A DNA stretch of 64,000 nucleotides from positions 620,001 to 684,000 of the forward strand of contig NZ_JADOVJ010000001.1 of NCBI RefSeq assembly GCF_015752315.1, given 5' to 3'. This document shows, in pieces, positions 61,896-64,000 of this stretch. The position numbers and the translations under genes are program-made. The notes beneath the pieces are model-generated. The model saw nothing but the letters and a program-made list of their open reading frames with translations. It was not told the DNA's origin and did no database searches. Source of the DNA: Nocardioides luteus (GTDB lineage: Bacteria; Actinomycetota; Actinomycetes; Propionibacteriales; Nocardioidaceae). How positions within the stretch are numbered: the stretch's first letter is position 1; every line of letters begins with the position of its first letter.

Positions 61896-63545
61896 TCAGG
61901 GCGTGAGGTCGCCGAGGGATTCGGCGTCGACGATCCGGTACGCGTAGCCCTGCTCGGCCAGGAATCGCTGACGGTTCTGAGCGAAGTCGGCGTCGACGGT
62001 GTCGCGGGAGACGATCGTGTAGAAGTGCGCGGTCTTGTTGCCGTCGCCGGGACGCAGCAGCCGCCCGAGCCGCTGGGCCTCCTCCTGGCGGGAGCCGTAG
62101 GCCCCGGAGACCTGGATCGCGACCTCGGCCGAGGGCAGGTCGATGGAGAAGTTGGCGACCTTGGAGACGACCAGGAGGTCGATCTCGCCGGAGCGGAACG
62201 CGTCGAAGAGCCGCTGCCGCTCCTTGACCGACGTCTTGCCCTCGATCACCGGGGCGTCGAGCGAGGCGGCGATCTCGTCGAGCTGCTCGAGATACTGCCC
62301 GATCACCAGCGTCGGCTTGTCGGCGTGGGAGGCGACGATCTCCTTGACCACGTCGATCTTGTGGTGCGTGCAGGAGGCGATCCGGTAGCGCTCGTCGGGC
62401 TCGGCGGTGGCGTAGACGAGCCGCTCGTCGGTGGGCAGGGTCACCCGCACCTCGACGCAGTCCGCCGGCGCGATCCAGCCCTGCGCCTCGATGTCCTTCC
62501 ACGGAGCGTCGTAGCGCTTGGGGCCGATCAGGGAGAAGACGTCGCCCTCGCGCCCGTCCTCACGCACCAGGGTGGCGGTCAGGCCGAGGCGGCGGCGGGC
62601 CTGCAGGTCGGCGGTCATCCGGAAGATCGGGGCGGGCAGGAGGTGGACCTCGTCGTAGACGATCAGCCCCCAGTCGCGGGCGTCGAGCAGCTCCAGGTGC
62701 GGGTAGGCACCCTTCCGGCGAGCGGTCAGCACCTGGTAGGTGGCGATCGTGACCGGCCGGATCTCCTTGACCGACCCCGAGTATTCGCCGATCTCGTCCG
62801 GGGTCAGCGAGGTGCGGCGTACCAGCTCGTCCTTCCACTGGCGCGCGGAGACGGTGTTGGTGACGAGGATCAGCGTGGTCGCCTGGGCATGTGCCATGGC
62901 GGCGGCGCCGACCAGCGTCTTGCCGGCGCCGCAGGGGAGCACGACGACGCCGGAGCCACCGTGCCAGAACGACTCGGCTGCCTCGGACTGGTAGGGACGG
63001 AGCGCCCAGTCGGTGGTGTCCAGTGCGATCGGGTGGGCCTCACCGTCGACGTAGCCCGCATAGTCCTCGGCGGGCCAGCCGAGCTTGAGCAGCGCCTGCT
63101 TGAGGTTGCCACGCTCGGAGGGGTGGACGACGACGGTGTCCTCGTCGAGCCGCTCACCCAGCATCCCGGCGACCTTCTTGGCCCGGACGACCTCCTCCAG
63201 CACCGCGCGGTCGGAGGAGACCAGCACGAGCCCGTTGGCCGGGTTCTTCTCCAGCCGCAGCCGGCCGTAGCGGGCCATCGTCTCGGCGACGTCGACCAGA
63301 AGGGAGTGGGGAACCGGATAGCGCGAGAACTCCAGCAGCGTGTCCACCACCTGCTCGGCATCGTGCCCGGCGGCGCGCGCGTTCCACAGCCCCAGCGGGG
63401 TCAGGCGGTAGGTGTGGATGTGCTCCGGCGACCGCTCGAGCTCGGCGAAGGGCGCGATCGCCTTGCGGCACTCGGCGGCCCGGGCATGGTCGATCTCGAG
63501 CAGGAGCGTCTTGTCCGACTGGACGATCAGGGGGCCGTCGTTCAC
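61896..63545 (-). CDS. DNA repair helicase XPB-type
   Basis: The 549 residues are a superfamily 2 helicase with a short N-terminal domain, Walker A PCGAGKT, DEVH box (YDEVHLLPA), LTATLVRED (motif III), then the second RecA-like domain with SKVANFSIDLPSA and QRLGRLLRPG (motif VI). This is the actinobacterial XPB/UvsW-like helicase. The GTG start is at 63545. A helicase-associated gene lies 49 bases upstream in the same direction, the usual partner. Confidence 0.92.
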   Translation of the reverse strand: MNDGPLIVQSDKTLLLEIDHARAAECRKAIAPFAELERSPEHIHTYRLTPLGLWNARAAGHDAEQVVDTLLEFSRYPVPHSLLVDVAETMARYGRLRLEKNPANGLVLVSSDRAVLEEVVRAKKVAGMLGERLDEDTVVVHPSERGNLKQALLKLGWPAEDYAGYVDGEAHPIALDTTDWALRPYQSEAAESFWHGGSGVVVLPCGAGKTLVGAAAMAHAQATTLILVTNTVSARQWKDELVRRTSLTPDEIGEYSGSVKEIRPVTIATYQVLTARRKGAYPHLELLDARDWGLIVYDEVHLLPAPIFRMTADLQARRRLGLTATLVREDGREGDVFSLIGPKRYDAPWKDIEAQGWIAPADCVEVRVTLPTDERLVYATAEPDERYRIASCTHHKIDVVKEIVASHADKPTLVIGQYLEQLDEIAASLDAPVIEGKTSVKERQRLFDAFRSGEIDLLVVSKVANFSIDLPSAEVAIQVSGAYGSRQEEAQRLGRLLRPGDGNKTAHFYTIVSRDTVDADFAQNRQRFLAEQGYAYRIVDAESLGDLTP

Positions 63546-63594
63546 CGGACCAGCCTACGGGCCGAGCGATGCCGCGAGGTCCCGTGGCGGCGGC

Positions 63595-64000
63595 TCACGC
63601 CGGCCGGACGCTCCTGATCCGGGACAGTGCGAAGGAGCGCTCGTCGTCGTCGACCCGGGCCGTGAGCGAGCCGCCGTCGAGGTTCAGCGGCTCGACGCGC
63701 GCCTCGCCGGCGACCCCGCGGCCGTCGACGTAGGAGATGACGACCGGCTCATCGGCGTCGATGGCCTCATGGAGGATCGCCATCGTCGAGGCCGGCTCGG
63801 TCGGCGCCGGCTCGGCCGGGGCCGGGCGTGAGGCGGCGGTCTCGTCGCCGCCCTTGATGCGCGCCGCCACGGCGGTCGCACGCACGGTGAGATGGGCCTG
63901 CTGGGCACCGGCCGGGCGTGGGGCGTTGCGGGTCTTGGCGCGCATGGCGTCGGGCCGCGCCACGTGGACCGAACCGTCGGGCGCTTCGACGACCGGAGCC
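63595..64000 (-). CDS. Helicase-associated WYL-like protein, C-terminal part
   Basis: An open frame enters from the right edge and stops at 63595. The visible 135 residues hold a disordered Ala/Pro/Glu-rich linker and a final WYL-like segment (ADEPVVISYVDGRGVAGEA... to SFALSRIRSVRPA). The N-terminal part is outside the window. In related genomes this gene, with an XPB DRD-like helicase-associated domain, precedes the XPB helicase; the assignment is inference from context. It shares direction with the helicase gene. Confidence 0.6.
   Translation of the reverse strand, partial: APVVEAPDGSVHVARPDAMRAKTRNAPRPAGAQQAHLTVRATAVAARIKGGDETAASRPAPAEPAPTEPASTMAILHEAIDADEPVVISYVDGRGVAGEARVEPLNLDGGSLTARVDDDERSFALSRIRSVRPA

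Overview
The window is a high-GC chromosomal segment from an actinobacterium, most like the Nocardioides group (family Nocardioidaceae). This placement is inference. It rests on GTG/TTG starts, many starts sitting 6-10 bases after a -10 hexamer, actinobacterial regulators (HspR/HAIR, HrcA/CIRCE, LexA, KstR-like, ECF42), an XPB-type helicase and a Pls-type non-ribosomal synthetase. No rRNA, tRNA or CRISPR array was seen.

Layout. 1-5.1 kb: end of an unknown gene, HAIR-controlled lon, threonine synthase behind a SAM-I riboswitch, and an SGNH hydrolase. 5.1-10.9 kb: a palindromic repeat cluster, two FadD-like acyl-CoA ligases (the second behind a KstR-like operator) and an ECF42 sigma factor with three DGPF/YCII proteins and its predicted promoter. 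11-16.4 kb: a Pls/PosA-type NRPS (A-PCP plus six membrane segments and tandem terminal domains), closely followed by an M1 aminopeptidase. 16.4-20.8 kb: GNAT, groEL with two CIRCE operators, a lipoprotein hydrolase and a small membrane-anchored protein. 20.8-30.5 kb: a cox-type molybdenum hydroxylase cluster (mobA-like, coxD, coxE, xdhC/coxF, a GAF-winged-helix regulator, coxS, coxL with the form II AYRGAGR motif, coxM, coxG). 30.5-33.2 kb: a flavin monooxygenase and an AraC regulator. 33.2-37.6 kb: a foreign island. 37.6-42.7 kb: a minus-strand MoxR/DUF58/vWA/vWA/TPR membrane operon. 42.8-64 kb: two SDRs with a TetR regulator, an SOS-controlled AlkB, a GntR regulator, an MFS transporter, an HD protein, serA, an L,D-transpeptidase, an exonuclease, an epimerase/TetR locus, small unknowns, a large GH78 rhamnosidase, an XPB helicase and the 3' end of its usual neighbour.

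The most striking element is the island at about 33184-37565. It is AT-richer, uses codons such as TTA and ATA, and carries one 1219-residue NACHT NTPase with leucine-rich C-terminal repeats, the architecture of bacterial NLR-like defence proteins. It is bounded by a direct repeat (24 of 24 bases, 28 of 29 when extended) that matches the last bases of the araC gene including its stop. This looks like site-specific integration at a gene 3' end, yet the island encodes no recognisable recombinase.

A second notable pair is the Pls-like synthetase and the adjacent M1 peptidase, which could make and trim an isopeptide-linked poly(amino acid). Regulatory DNA is unusually readable here: HAIR, SAM-I, CIRCE x2, KstR-like, ECF42, SOS, TetR pair, AraC-type repeats and a LacI-type palindrome all lie next to plausible targets.
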